Assembly (NCBI GenBank): GCA_027943245.1
Contig: JANDJZ010000097.1
Coordinates: forward strand, 45,800 to 109,799
Direction of reading: 5' to 3'
Length of the DNA: 64,000 bases
From: Acanthamoeba sp. SK_2022b
Lineage: Eukaryota > Discosea > Longamoebia > Acanthamoebidae
Every line of letters starts with the position of its first letter. The first letter of the stretch is position 1. Positions 45,110 through 56,223 of this stretch are shown piece by piece. Below the pieces are notes generated by a model that searched no databases, was not told where the DNA came from, and was given only the letters and a program-made list of their open reading frames with translations. Both the position numbers and the translations under genes were made by a program.

Positions 45110-48100
45110 TCACTCCAGCAGGGGTTCATCGTTGGCAGGCGCCGCGGTGGTCAGGGGGTCGTCGAAGTTAGGGGCCGCCAACGACGGCACCGAGTCGGCG
45201 GCGGCGGTGGCCTGCGCCGAAGTGATGGGCGAATCGTAGTTGTCAAAGGCATCGGGAGCCTCGAGAGGGAGCAGGCCGGTGAGGATGTCCTTGACCTGCT
45301 TCATCTCCGCTAGGGCCAGGAGCACCGAGTCCATCCGCTCGTCTTCCGACAGCACATTCCTGCACCCGATGCGTACCGCGTGGTTAGGAGCGCCCTCTCG
45401 TTTTAGCATGCGGAGCCGTGTGGCGCTGAGGAGGGGGGGAGGCGTGCGCATACTTCTTGTCTACGAAGCCGGTGTGCAGCGAAAAGATGATGCGCTCGAG
45501 CCGGGTGGCCATGTGGGTCTGCGTTCGGCTGAGTTCGGTCACACGCGCCGTGAGGTCGGCCACCTGGTTGTGCAGCGCTGTCACCGCCGGCGTCTCCGGC
45601 TTCTGTTCCCGTCCACAGAGAAACAGAGGGTGAGCCAACAATCAATGTGACCGCCACCGCCACCACTTGGCGCAACAGCGACAGCAGGAATGGATGGAGA
45701 GCGACCTTGGCGGATAATTTGCTGCTGGCGAGCGGTTTAGATTCGGGAATCAAGTGCTTGAGCGTGTCGGTGAGACTGTGCCGGTGAGGGACAGGGGAAC
45801 GCTTGTCGTGCGCCTGCTTCTTGTCGCTCTTCGAGTCCTTGTGCTTGGCTTTGGTCTGCTTGTGGCCCTGGAGCGGGTCGAAAGTCGCGGCAGAGGGCGC
45901 CTCGGCCTCTCCCGAAGACAACAGCGGCGAATCGAGCAGGCTCGCCGGCTATCCCAACAAAGAAGGTGAGTGAATAAAAATAATAATAATAATCCAGCAA
46001 CGCATCGTACGATGATGGGAGAGCTGGTGGCGGATGCCGTGGACTTAGAGGTGGCAGTCTTGGGATTCACGAGCGCGAGAGCCTTAGTGATGAACCCGGA
46101 GACGTCTTCCACCGGCGGATACTTAAACAAACGCTGGAGGCACGCCGTGTACTCCCTGCCCAGGACTGCGGACAATTGGCGATCAGTTAATGAGACCAGC
46201 GGAGGCAGGTAAGAGGTAAGAGGTAAGAGGTAAGAGGTAAGAGGTAAGAGGTAAGAGGTAAGAGGTAAGAGGGGAGGGCGCAGGCGAAAGGCGTACTGCT
46301 TTCTCGAATGTACATCAGCATGGCCACGATGATGTAGTCCACAAGCGCAAGGCCCTGCCCGTAGGCAAAGATGGCATCCCAGAGCCTGAGGACGTCTTCT
46401 AAGTGGAACTCGCGCCCCAGCAGCAGCCGCACCCAACGCCTGGCAATGTCAACACACAGAGGGAGAGGTGACGACGTCAGATCCACCCACGGTGGTCAAC
46501 AATGAGCCTGAAGGGCACAGGGTGAGCGTACAGGGCGTAGAGCTGAGGTTCGATGCTGAGGTCCGTGAGGTATTGGAAGAGCTGCGGATCTGCTCGGCGC
46601 AGCAACTCCTGCTGGATACGCTTGCACTTCTGCACCACGGGGCTTGAAACAGACTGATGTGACAGGTTGACAGATGAGTCATCAAACTTGCCACAGCACA
46701 CGTGGGAGGCGAGAGCGGCTTACGTTGTCCACGGCAGCATAGGGATCGGAGAACGGCTCGGCTTCAACGTCCATGACCTAGAGAGGGGGGGGAGAAGGCG
46801 TAAGTGCGCAGGCAACACCGCAAGAAGGGCAATGGACTCTGATGAGGCAACAAGGGAGGGTGAGCGCGAACCGCGGGCCCACGGGTGCCGGAGAGGAACC
46901 AGCTGTTGGTGTGCTCCATCAGCTTGTCGAAAAGGGTATAGGCGTCGTGCTCGATGTAGCGGGACGAGTTTACTAGCGCAACAAGCTCCCCCGCAGTCGA
47001 GCTGCCCATGGATTGACACCGCAGCACCGAGGGTGAGACACCTCCCCGCACGGCATCGCCGTAAGCAATTGCAGCAACGCTAGAGAGAAAGCTGAACCTA
47101 GTGGTCGCCACATTGCTGGCGACCTGCTCCTTGTCCTCGACGGTGACCGCTTCTCGGTGCAATACGTACAAAATTGGGGCCAGCAGCTCGTGCATGCCCT
47201 GCGCGTAGAGTAACAACGCAAGGTTTACACAATGGCCGACAGCGTGTCAGGAGTAAGCAGTGCTGTCCGCAGTCGGTTGAGTGATATGAGGCCCACCTGC
47301 TTGTAGAGGACGTGCTGGTGCTCGCGGGCGTAGATGAAGAGGATCCGCAGCATCATTTCTTGCAGGTCCTTGTCCTTGAAGAAGCCATTCTCGGGGTACA
47401 CCCTACGAATGTCGAGCACGATCTGCTTCTTCAGCTCGGCGTCCTGGAAGTACTGCTGCCACGGGCTCTGCGAACACAGAGCAGCACCAGAGAGGATAAG
47501 GAGAGGGGGAGGGGTAAGACCACCATCACCACCACCATAATACTACCACGGCACGCATACCTCTTCGGCCTGGGAAAGCGGGTTGTTGATGGCCGGATCC
47601 AGCTCTCGGCCTTCGGCGTGCGGGTCGACCATGTACCGTTTGTGCAGGACGTCGTAGGCCGTGCGCTGTTCCTCGAGCTGGCTCTTCCACTCGGCCGGCT
47701 TGCTCCCGAGCAGACCCAAAAAGATCTGCGCAATGAAGCCATTATTGACGCTTAGTGCTGGTCGAACAGCTGCGACCCACAAAGGCCAAAGCCCGTGCTG
47801 TGTGGGTGCGTGGGTGTTGTGTGCGGTGGCCTACCTTCCAGCACAGGCCGCGAATCTTGGTGTGCACCAGCTCGCGATCCAGCGCCTTCTGAATGAGCTG
47901 CGCCACGTCCAGCTCCCGTTCCGCCGACACCGTCGCCGTCCCATCAGAAGAAGCCTTGGCCTCCGATTCGTTCTTTTCCGTTGTCGCCGCCGGCTCCTCC
48001 TGCTCCTCTTCGGTCGGGGTCGTGACGGTATCGCTCTCGACGCTCTTCTCCTCCCGAGGCTGCGCCTCTGGCTCGGTCGGGGCCGCGCCCGCCTCGCCGC

Positions 48101-48721
48101 CTTCGTTCTTCCCCTCCGGCCCAACGCTCGCGCTGTGCTCTTCAGTGGGCTTGTACGGGAACGCCTCCAACTCCTCACGCCTGCCGCGCAGCACAGAGAC
48201 ACGCAAAAACGCGCGGCACTCACGTGTTGGGTGGTGAAGAGATAGAGAGAACAAGTCGACACACACGGCAAGCACGACAGAAGAAGACGGTACATTTCGG
48301 AGTAGGTGGGCTTGGGAGGCTCCTCGTAGGGCGGCTCGGCCTCTTCGTCCTCTTCCTGCTGGGGCTGGCTGTTGGCTCCTCGGCGCGTGTTGGTTTTCTT
48401 GGTCGATTGCTCGATAATGCTGAGGAAGTCCTCCTCGTCGCCTCCCGTGAGGAAGAGCGAGGCCCTGGACTGAGCGGGGCTGTTGGCGTCCTTCTTGAGC
48501 GTCTTGTCCTCGATAAGCTTGGTCACATCAAAGATGGATTCAAATTCGAGGATGCGCTTTGGCTTCTTGGGCTCCTCGGGCACGCTGCCCAAGAGGAAGC
48601 TCAGCGGATCATCTCCAGCCTCCACTTGTGTCTTCCTCACCTGCCGCGCCCTCTCCTTCTCCAGCTCCTCATCGAGCGTCGTATCGAGACTAAAGTCAAA
48701 TGCGCCATCTGGTTTTTGCAT
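45110..48721 (-). CDS. TBC-domain Rab GAP, TBC1D5-like
   Basis: Many exons from ATG at 48721 to TGA at 45110. The N-terminus is acidic and disordered (ILEFESIFDVTKLIEDKTLK). The TBC domain begins HTKIRGLCWKIFLGLL, then has the arginine finger IVLDIRRVYP and the glutamine finger LYKQGMHELLAPILYVLH, and ends near REFHLEDVLRLWDAIFAYGQ. Both catalytic fingers (IxxDxxR, YxQ) are present, so GAP activity is expected. The split TBC with a long insert and the MHELLAP motif match TBC1D5, a retromer-associated Rab7 GAP in animals. The C-terminus has a coiled coil (KPETPAVTALHNQVADLTAR) and short acidic hydrophobic motifs (NFDDPL, NDEPLLE). Convergent with the hydratase gene, 109 bases between stops. 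Confidence 0.85.
46207..46272 (+). repeat. (AGGTAAG)n tandem repeat in intron
   Basis: Eight or more copies of a 7-base unit lie in an intron of the minus-strand TBC gene. On the sense strand the unit reads CTTACCT, giving a long pyrimidine-rich tract. On the antisense strand it looks like a 5' splice site. Confidence 0.85.
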
Positions 48722-48895
48722 ACTTTTACTGCGGTCTTTGTCTAGCGCGCAGCAAGAAGATTGCCTTGGGCACCGTCACGGCTGCGCAAAGAAGCGAGTC
48801 CTTGTCGGGGGAACGAATCCAATAACAACTCCACCACCCTTTCCTGGTCGGCCAACGATTTTCTTTGTTTTTCCTTTTGGGCGGATCTGGAACGT

Positions 48896-51800
48896 CTACT
48901 CCTTGGCCTTCTTGGCCTCCTTCTCCTTGAGCTTCTTCTCCTTCTTCTCGAGCTTCTCCTTCTCCTTGAGCTCCTTCTTCTCAAGCTTCTCTCGCTTCTT
49001 CTGCTCCTTCTTCTCGAGCTTCTCTTTCTTCTTTAGCTCCTTGAGTTCCTGCTTGTCCAGCTTCTTGGCCTTGCCCTCCTCCTGCGGCTCCTGCTTCTTG
49101 CCGGCTTCAGCCGAGGCCGCGTTGTTGGTGTCATCCTCCGCTGTCTGCTTCTCTTCTTCGAGCGATGCGCCAGACGGTCCACTCTCCAGTGGCACCTTAA
49201 GACTCACTCGGTTTGCAGAGACGCCTGCCGATCGCACTCAACCAAGTTAGTGGGACACGAAAGAGGGCGAAGGGGGGGGGGAGAGAGAGAGACACGAGAG
49301 GAGCCCAGGCATGTACCGTCTCGCGTGGCGATCGTGGAGCCGGAATGGGAGAGGGGTCCAGTCACGCTCTTGCGGGAGCCCGAGTTGGAGAGGGGAGCGG
49401 CAACGCTCTTCCTGTTCTCGATCCTGCTGCCGCCGTCACTCCCCACGCTGGCGCTCAGCGGGGAGCTGGGTATCGGGGCAGCCAAGCTGAGGCGCTTGGC
49501 CTTGAGCGTCTGCGCGGCCTTGGGATCGCCCGCAAAAGGCAACGCCACGCCGCCTCCGATTCCCGAGCCTGCTCGCGAGCGATCACGGCCATACCGTGAG
49601 CCTCGCAGAAAACCTCACAGCACATACGGGCATTGTACGCGCACGCCACCTTCTTTGCCGGCGGCAGACTGAGAACTGGACAGCGGGCTGCCGAGACTCT
49701 TGCGGTCCTCCTTGGCGGTCGTGCCCTCCTTGGTGACGACCGAGCCGGAGCTGGCCAGCGGACCCGTGAGACTCTTGCGGGCGTCCTGCTTTGCGGCGCT
49801 GAGCGGGACGCCCGCGACCATGCCAGGCGCGGCCAAGCTGAGGCGCTTGGCCTTGAGCGTCTGGGCGGCCTTGAGGTCGCCTGCCAGGCTGGGCAGCGCG
49901 ACGGCCGCACCAAGTATCATCGAACCTGTGGGCGTCCAACAACAACACCACCGCAGTCGTTAGGCAGCCGTCGCAGGATATCCCATGTCTGCCTGTCTGC
50001 CTGTCGAAAGTGCGGACAATCACATACCGGGGCGAGAGCGGACAGCGGCTGCCGGCTCCGAAGACGGCTCAATGTACGATCCGCCTGCCAGCCACAAATC
50101 ACCACCAGTATCAGTACGGCAGTGGCCACTGGTGATCCAAACAACCACATGCAACACATCGCCTGGGGCGAGTTGGGGAGAGCGCGCACCTCTCCGGGCG
50201 TTGGCCTGTTCTTCCTCGAGGAGCCTCCGGGCCTCCATCTCCTCGCGGCGACGGGCTTCGGCCTCGGCTCGCTTCTTGCGCTCCTCCTCGAAACGCTTCT
50301 GTTCTTCGGCGATGCGCTTCTTCTGCATCTCCTCCTCCTTCCTGCGCGTCTCCTCCTCCTTCTTGATGCGGGCCTCCTCTTCCGCCTTCTGGTGCTCCTC
50401 CGCCTCTCGCCGCTTTCGTTCTTCGGCTTCGCGTTTCTTTCTGGTCTCCTCCTCCTTCGCTCTCTGTTCCTTGTCCTGCTCGGCCTTTATCCTCTCCTCC
50501 TCCTCTCTCTTCCGCTTCTCCTCGAGCTCCTTTCGTATGCGCTCCTTCTCCAGGGCCTTCTCCTCCTCGCGCTTCCTCAGCACCTCCTCGCGCTTGCGCC
50601 GCTTCTCCTCCTCCTCCTTCTGTCGCTTCTCCTCCTCCTCCCTTCGCTTCTTCTCCGCCTCCTCCTTGGCCTTCTCCTCGTCTTCGGCCGTCCAGGTGCG
50701 CTGCACCAACGCGCCGCACTTGCCGCACATACCAAACAGGACTCCGACCTGTCCATTCGCAACCCCCCCCCCGGTGAGCGGCGACGTGACACGCTACCGA
50801 TCGACCACCGCCCACCACCCACGCAAGCGCAAGTACCTTGATCCGGACGGTGGTGTCGCACTTGGGACAGGGCTGCATCTTCTCCACGTTCATGGGGATG
50901 ACCCGATCCTTCTCCTCGCGCTTCTTGCGCGCCTTCTCCTCCTCCTCCTTGCGGCGCTGCTCGTCCTCCAGCTCCTTCTTCTTGCGCTGCTTCTCCAGGA
51001 TCTTCTGCTTCATCACCTCCTGTCGCCTCCGCTCCTCGTCCTCGATGCTCCTGAACGGAATCAGGTCCGGATTGCCTGCGTTTGGTTCCAGCAACAGTTT
51101 TTTCGTTTTGATCAGCCCAGCTCGCTCACGCAGCAGCAGCAGCGATTGGATTGTGGTCTGGATGCCTCACCGGTGAGCACTTGGACAGCGTCGGAAGGAA
51201 AGACGCCGATCTTGTCGTTGAGGGTGCCCCACCAGTAGGTCTCGTCCTCGGAGAGGAGCGCATCCACCACAAAGGTTTGGTTCTCCTTGAAGGTCAGCTC
51301 CATGTCGTCCTGCCGCAGCCGCAACGTTCGCATGAGCACACGCGCGCCGCGAGCGGTAACCCTCCAAACAGCTCACGCGCGCGCGCAGCAAGGGAGCAGA
51401 AAAGCCCAGAGCGGTGGGCGCACCTGGCCATAGTAGTCCGTGATGGCGATGACCCTGACCTCGCCCGCAGCGCGACCCACGTGCTCGGTTTCCTGCGGAG
51501 GGACGCCAGGCGGTGGCGCGGCCGTATGGTGAGCTCAACCAGTCGCGACACGGTTATGAAGCAGAAGCGGAAGCCGAGCGGCTGGGGACTCACGACGGGA
51601 GGCGGCATCGGTTGGTCGCCGTCCTCGCCCCTGGCGGCGGTGGGCGCCTCTGCGGCAACTGCTGTGGTGGCTTCCTCTGGCTTTGCTCTTCCCTCCTCCT
51701 CCTCCTCCTTGTCCTCTCCTTCGCGTTCGGTCGGAGGCTGTGCGTTCTTCTCATCAACGTTGGACGGGCCTGCCGCTTCGTTCTTGCCTTGCTCTTCAGC

Positions 51801-52521
51801 TTGGTCTTCCTCCTCCTTCTTCTCTTTCTCGGCATTGGTGTCGCCATCGCCCGTCCTCTCGCTCTCCCCTTGTGGCTGCGGCTGCGGCTGCGGCTGCGGC
51901 TGAGCGGCGCCGCCGTCTTCGCCGCCACCTTCGCCCTCCCTCTGCTGTATCTCCTCTTCGATGCTCTTCAGCGGCAGCTGCTCGGGGTCGCCACGCAGCA
52001 CCTGCACGCACTCGGCCGGGAAGATGCCCTCTGCACCCTTGGCCCGACCCCACCAACACCCCTCGTCCTCCTGCAGGCGCATATAGCGGACATTATTACC
52101 CACAGCAAGGCGAACACAAGCTCTAAAAAATGATTTTTCAAACGTAATTAAAGAATAATAACTGACAAGCACGCTCAGAAAGCCTTTTTCGTTCATAATT
52201 GAAAAATAAAAGTATAATTTGTAATAAAAAAAAAGTACGTACAGCGAGGCGGGCAAACACGACGAAGGTGTCATCTTCAAAGAAGCCTAGCTCGTCCTCG
52301 TGCTCCGCTCGGAAGTCGCAGACCGCGATCACTTTCACCTCCTTGGAACCACCAAGGCAGTCAATCTCCCTGTCCCATTTCATCCGCCGTGGTAGGTACG
52401 CGTACCATTCCTGTCTCTCTTCCTCTTCGGATGGCCTCTTCCTATCTCCACGGGTGCTTGGTGTCGTGGCGAGCGAAGGTTTCTTCCTCGTGTTCGCCCC
52501 CGCAACACCGTAGCCGAGCAT
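48896..52521 (-). CDS. Two-SH3, zinc-ribbon, coiled-coil protein
   Basis: Multi-exon gene from a probable ATG at 52521 (MLGYGVAGANTRKKP) to TAG at 48898-48896. SH3 domain 1 is VKVIAVCDFRAEHEDELGFF, then DEGCWWGRAKGAEGIFP. SH3 domain 2, after a Glu/Gln/Pro-rich linker, has DMELTFKENQTFVVDA, then TYWWGTLNDKIGVFPSDAVQ. A Cys pair (MQPCPKCDTTV) and a second pair (MCGKCGALV) bracket an intron and look like a zinc ribbon. About 180 residues of E/K/R coiled coil follow (50,200-50,700). Next come two related repeats each containing AAQTLKAKRLSLAAP (near 49,490 and 49,860), and the tail is a Lys/Glu coiled coil (48,896-49,130). Likely a cytoskeletal or membrane-traffic adaptor. The family is not recognised as a whole. 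An upstream first exon is possible. Confidence 0.75.
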
Positions 52522-52620
52522 CGATTTTAACTCCGACGACAGTAGGGGCACCGCAACCCACGCTGAAACCACCAACAACCACTCGAGGTTTTTGTGCACG
52601 GGCGCTGAGGGGACTTTGGA

Positions 52621-52664
52621 AGTGGTGTGGTGTGGTGTGGTGTGTGTGTGTGTGTGTGTGTGTG
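52621..52664 (+). repeat. (GTGGT)n(GT)n microsatellite
   Basis: A GTGGT run passes into about ten GT units in the 207-base spacer between two minus-strand genes. Confidence 0.9.
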
Positions 52665-52728
52665 CAACCTACAGTACGAAAGTGAAGGAGGGGTTAAATG
52701 GATTATCAGGGGGGTGTAACAACGCGCT

Positions 52729-53053
52729 CTATGCCGTTCGGTCGTCTTTCTTCTCTGTCTCGCCGGTGGCTGCTGTTGCGCTCTCTCCTCCCGCCGCCGC
52801 GGCAGTCTTCTTCTTGCGGTTCTTCCGCTTCTTGTTCTTGCTTGGCTGCGGCGTGTTGTTCGTGGCGGAGCCGTTGGAAGAGGCTGCTGACGGCGCGGCC
52901 GCCGCCGGTCCTACGTTGCCGCCGGCTTCGCCCTTGAGCAGTCGGATGGCGTCGAGGGTGCGGTTGAGGATCTCCTTCTCCTTTAGGCGCAACAACGTCA
53001 CAGCCCTCATGTTGGATGTCAGCCCAGAGGAACGCAGCGCAGCTTGGTCATCC

Positions 53054-53111
<58 letters not shown>

Positions 53112-53986
53112 AGCCTCCAATGACGGAGGAAACAGAAAATGGGGTAGGAACGTACCTGGAGGGTCGTGGGATAGAGCGAGAGCAGGTTCAGACACTTGGC
53201 CTCTGCGAGTTGAAGCGCGGCCAGCTCGTTGCGGTCGTTGAGCTTGGCCTTGGGATCGTACACGGACGAGACCACCTCGCCATCCGCCGGCTGTTCTCCG
53301 TTCTGTGCCTTCTCCTTCGCCTCCTGCAAGTGTGCGGCACAGTTCGGTGTACCGACGGTGAGCGAGCGCATTCCTGCCCACAGCGGCAGCATGGGGGAGG
53401 GGGGGAGTTGCAACAACAACACCAATAAATAACCATTAGCAATCGATACCTTTTGGTCATAAGCTCCCAGCACCTGCTTCAGTTCCTCTTCGTTCATGGC
53501 GTGAATCCTCAGGAACGCCATCAGATCAACCGCCAGTCCCAACCCGTACAGATAGTATTGCGAATCCCTGCAGCGATGGGAAGACGATGCGGTCAGTACG
53601 GCGCCCAAGCAAGAAGTGGTTTGGGAGGCGGGAGAGTACATTTTCATGTTATTGAGGTGGAGAAGCCGCAGCTTGTCCTTGATGTGCTCGGCGTCGGGCG
53701 CAAGCCTCACGCGGATGGCCAGCGCATCGTAGCGGTTGTTCTCGAACACGAAGCCCGCATGCAGCAATAAGTCCGAGTTCGGCCGTGGCCCGTAGAAAAT
53801 GTAGACCTGGCCACGCACATGAGCGAACGTGTCAACCAAGAGGTGCCTCGATAGCATCAACCGGGAGAGGGAGGGCCGGAGAGGGCCACAGCGGCTACCT
53901 GTTCGCCCTTCTTGTACGCTCGCATGGCGTGCGATTCGCTCGAATCGCTGTTGACATCCCAAAACGTAAGCAACTGCAACATTCGG

Positions 53987-54066
<80 letters not shown>

Positions 54067-54598
54067 GAGGGTCAGTGCGTCGCTACAGCGGTTGGGGAAA
54101 GGCAGGGAGAAAGATTACGTCGCCGTGGTCGTGGTTGCACATGTCCCACGCAGGGATGAGGGCATACTCCGACAACGCATTACGCGCCTGCTGAGGCACC
54201 TGGTTCTGTCTGGATCCCACGACCGACATCGCCCAGATGAACTCGTCCCACGTAAACGCATTAATGTGAAGAATGTCCTTTCGAATCTGTCCCACCGCGT
54301 GACGTTGTGCGTGCGTGCGTGCGTGTATGAAAGTGAGTCGTGGCGACACCAAATCATCAATGGCAGATCGCCCAAAAAGAAGGAGGGAGAGAGAGAAACC
54401 TGGAACAGGTCGTGGATGTAGGTGTATTGGACGGCCACCATGGCGATGACCTTGATGGCGCTGGTGAATGTGGGCGAGCCACGCAGGCCTTCCAACTCCT
54501 CCAGCGTGAAATAGAGACAGGTCCCGTACGACTTGGGCAGCGTTTCTGAAACGGGGGAAACGGGAAAAGGGCAGAGCAGGAAACGTGTCAGGGGTTAT

Positions 54599-54656
<58 letters not shown>

Positions 54657-55679
54657 CGCCACGAGGAAGGGGAGGCAGTACTTATGTAGGGCGTCCAAAA
54701 AGATGAATGATTGTGTTTTTCAACGAGCAGGTGGAGAGCGAGGCAGAGGCTTGGCGACTGCTGTAAGAACTTGTCGGCCTTGAGCAGCTGCCCCAGCGGG
54801 GTGTTCTGCATGGCCTGGCATGTGAACATCAACTTGCGCGGGACCTGTCAACAAACCACAGTGTGAGCGGTGTGCCATGGTCATGGTCATGGTCATGATC
54901 ATCACTCGATCAGCGTGCACTCTGATGAGGCAAGGACAAAGAACCTGAAGGAAAGGTTCGCCCTTCTTGAAGTCCTTCTTCGCGACGACTCCGCTGCCCT
55001 CCGGCAAGTTGGCAACAAACTCGATGCCCTCCAGCCACTTGCTGTCGAGCCCGTTCTTCAGCAACCACACGCGGAGCTGCTCCAAATCATCCCTCGTCGG
55101 GCCGGAAGGCTCCACTCCTGGACGAGAACGCACAGAGGAGGTCACGCGTGTCAGATGGTCATCATTCCAGCAAGGTGGGCACACGCGCGCTTTTGCTAGA
55201 GCGCACTCACTTGGCTCGAGCGAGAAAGGCCAGGCCACCAAAAGGATAAAAGATTTGAAACGCAACAAAAAAAATACCACAAAACCAGAAAATGAACTAC
55301 AGCGTTTGCGTAATTAATCTGAACCAACAATAATTGGGAGTGTCAAGTAATGCGTGAGTGGTGGAAGATCGAACCTTTCTTCTTCTTTTGCTGGCGTCGT
55401 TTGAGTTCTTGAAGCGCAGCGTGGAGTTGAAGGAAGGACTTCCATCTCTCTTCCTCGTTGCGGGCCTGTCCCACCTCATGGGCCACTGCCGTATAATTGA
55501 GAAATCAATTTGCGTTGCTCTCCGTGAGAATGAACACTCAGCTGAGTGATTCGCACAGCGTGAACAACTGCCGCCCCAATTAAACAAATCACGGGTATTA
55601 TAATATGAGGGAAGTGAGGCATACACGCAGCTATGCGTTGGGTGTTGTGCTTGACTTGTGCCATCGAGGCTGTGTTCAT
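52729..55679 (-). CDS. SETD3-like actin-histidine N-methyltransferase
   Basis: About ten exons from a probable ATG at 55679 (MNTASMAQVKHNTQ) to TAG at 52731-52729. The SET core and C-terminal domain match SETD3 in order: EGIEFVANLPEGSGVVAKKD, RKLMFTCQAMQNTPLGQLL, ALHLLVEKHNHSSFWTPYI, LPKSYGTCLYF, SVVGSRQNQVPQQ, LIPAWDMCNHDHG, VYIFYGPRPNSDLLLHAGFV, LMAFLRIHAMNEEELKQVLG and LRLKEKEILNRTLDAI. SRQNQ and WDMCNH are the segments that mark SETD3 among SET proteins. SETD3 methylates one histidine of actin (His73 in animals). The C-terminus is a Lys/Ala-rich tail. Simple repeats lie in three introns. The first exon and its joint near 55,640/55,494 are inferred. Confidence 0.85.
53052..53112 (-). repeat. 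(AAC)n microsatellite abutting a 3' splice site
   Basis: About 20 AAC units on the sense (minus) strand run directly into the AACAG acceptor of a SETD3-like intron. The plus strand reads (GTT)n. Confidence 0.9.
53989..54064 (-). repeat. (GT)n microsatellite in SETD3-like intron
   Basis: About 38 GT units on the sense strand lie within about 15 bases of the acceptor. Confidence 0.95.
54599..54654 (-). repeat. (GT)n microsatellite in SETD3-like intron
   Basis: About 27 GT units on the sense strand, further from the acceptor than in the neighbouring intron. Confidence 0.95.
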
Positions 55680-56223
55680 GGTTGCGTAGTGCCAGCGAGA
55701 CAGGAAGAGAAGCGCAGGGACCAACCTGGGCAACCACACCAACAAACGACCAAGCCAAAGACCTCTCGATGGGGCCGTCGGTATTTTCCCACAAGCAAAA
55801 GCATTTGTGGCATGGGAAAAATCTTAACAAGCCACTCACCTGTGTTGGCCACTCTGGCTAAAGCGCCACACTCTTTTCTCTTCCACCCAACACTCAACTG
55901 GTGTTGTAGTGGCCAAGATGCTTAGGTGCCTCTGGACATGCTGGATCAGCAACGTTGGAAAACAACCAGAAAAAAGAGCAAGGAATGCTAGTTATGATCG
56001 TAAAATGAAGAATGCACACTCTTTTGTGGTTGGTTGATACAAGCCCGGAGTGTAGACGCGCAGTATAAAAATGAAGGGCCGGCCAGTCATGTTCCTTCCC
56101 CCTTGACTGGGTTCCACCACCAACGCTACCCCACTCTACCTTTTTGAACCTCTTCCCACTCCGTGTTTGGTTCGAAACAACAACCAAACTGAAATCTCAA
56201 GATTTCCTCGCCACAACACAAGG
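55680..56223. promoter_or_regulatory. Divergent promoter region
   Basis: 544 bases between two divergent start codons. A TATAAAA-like element near 56064-56069 lies about 155 bases before the rightward ATG. No other gene was recognised. Confidence 0.35.

Noticed and set aside
49633..51238. Long plus-strand frames over 49.6-51.9 kb
   Set aside because: Leu/Ser-rich shadows of the minus-strand coiled-coil/SH3 protein, which has real domains.
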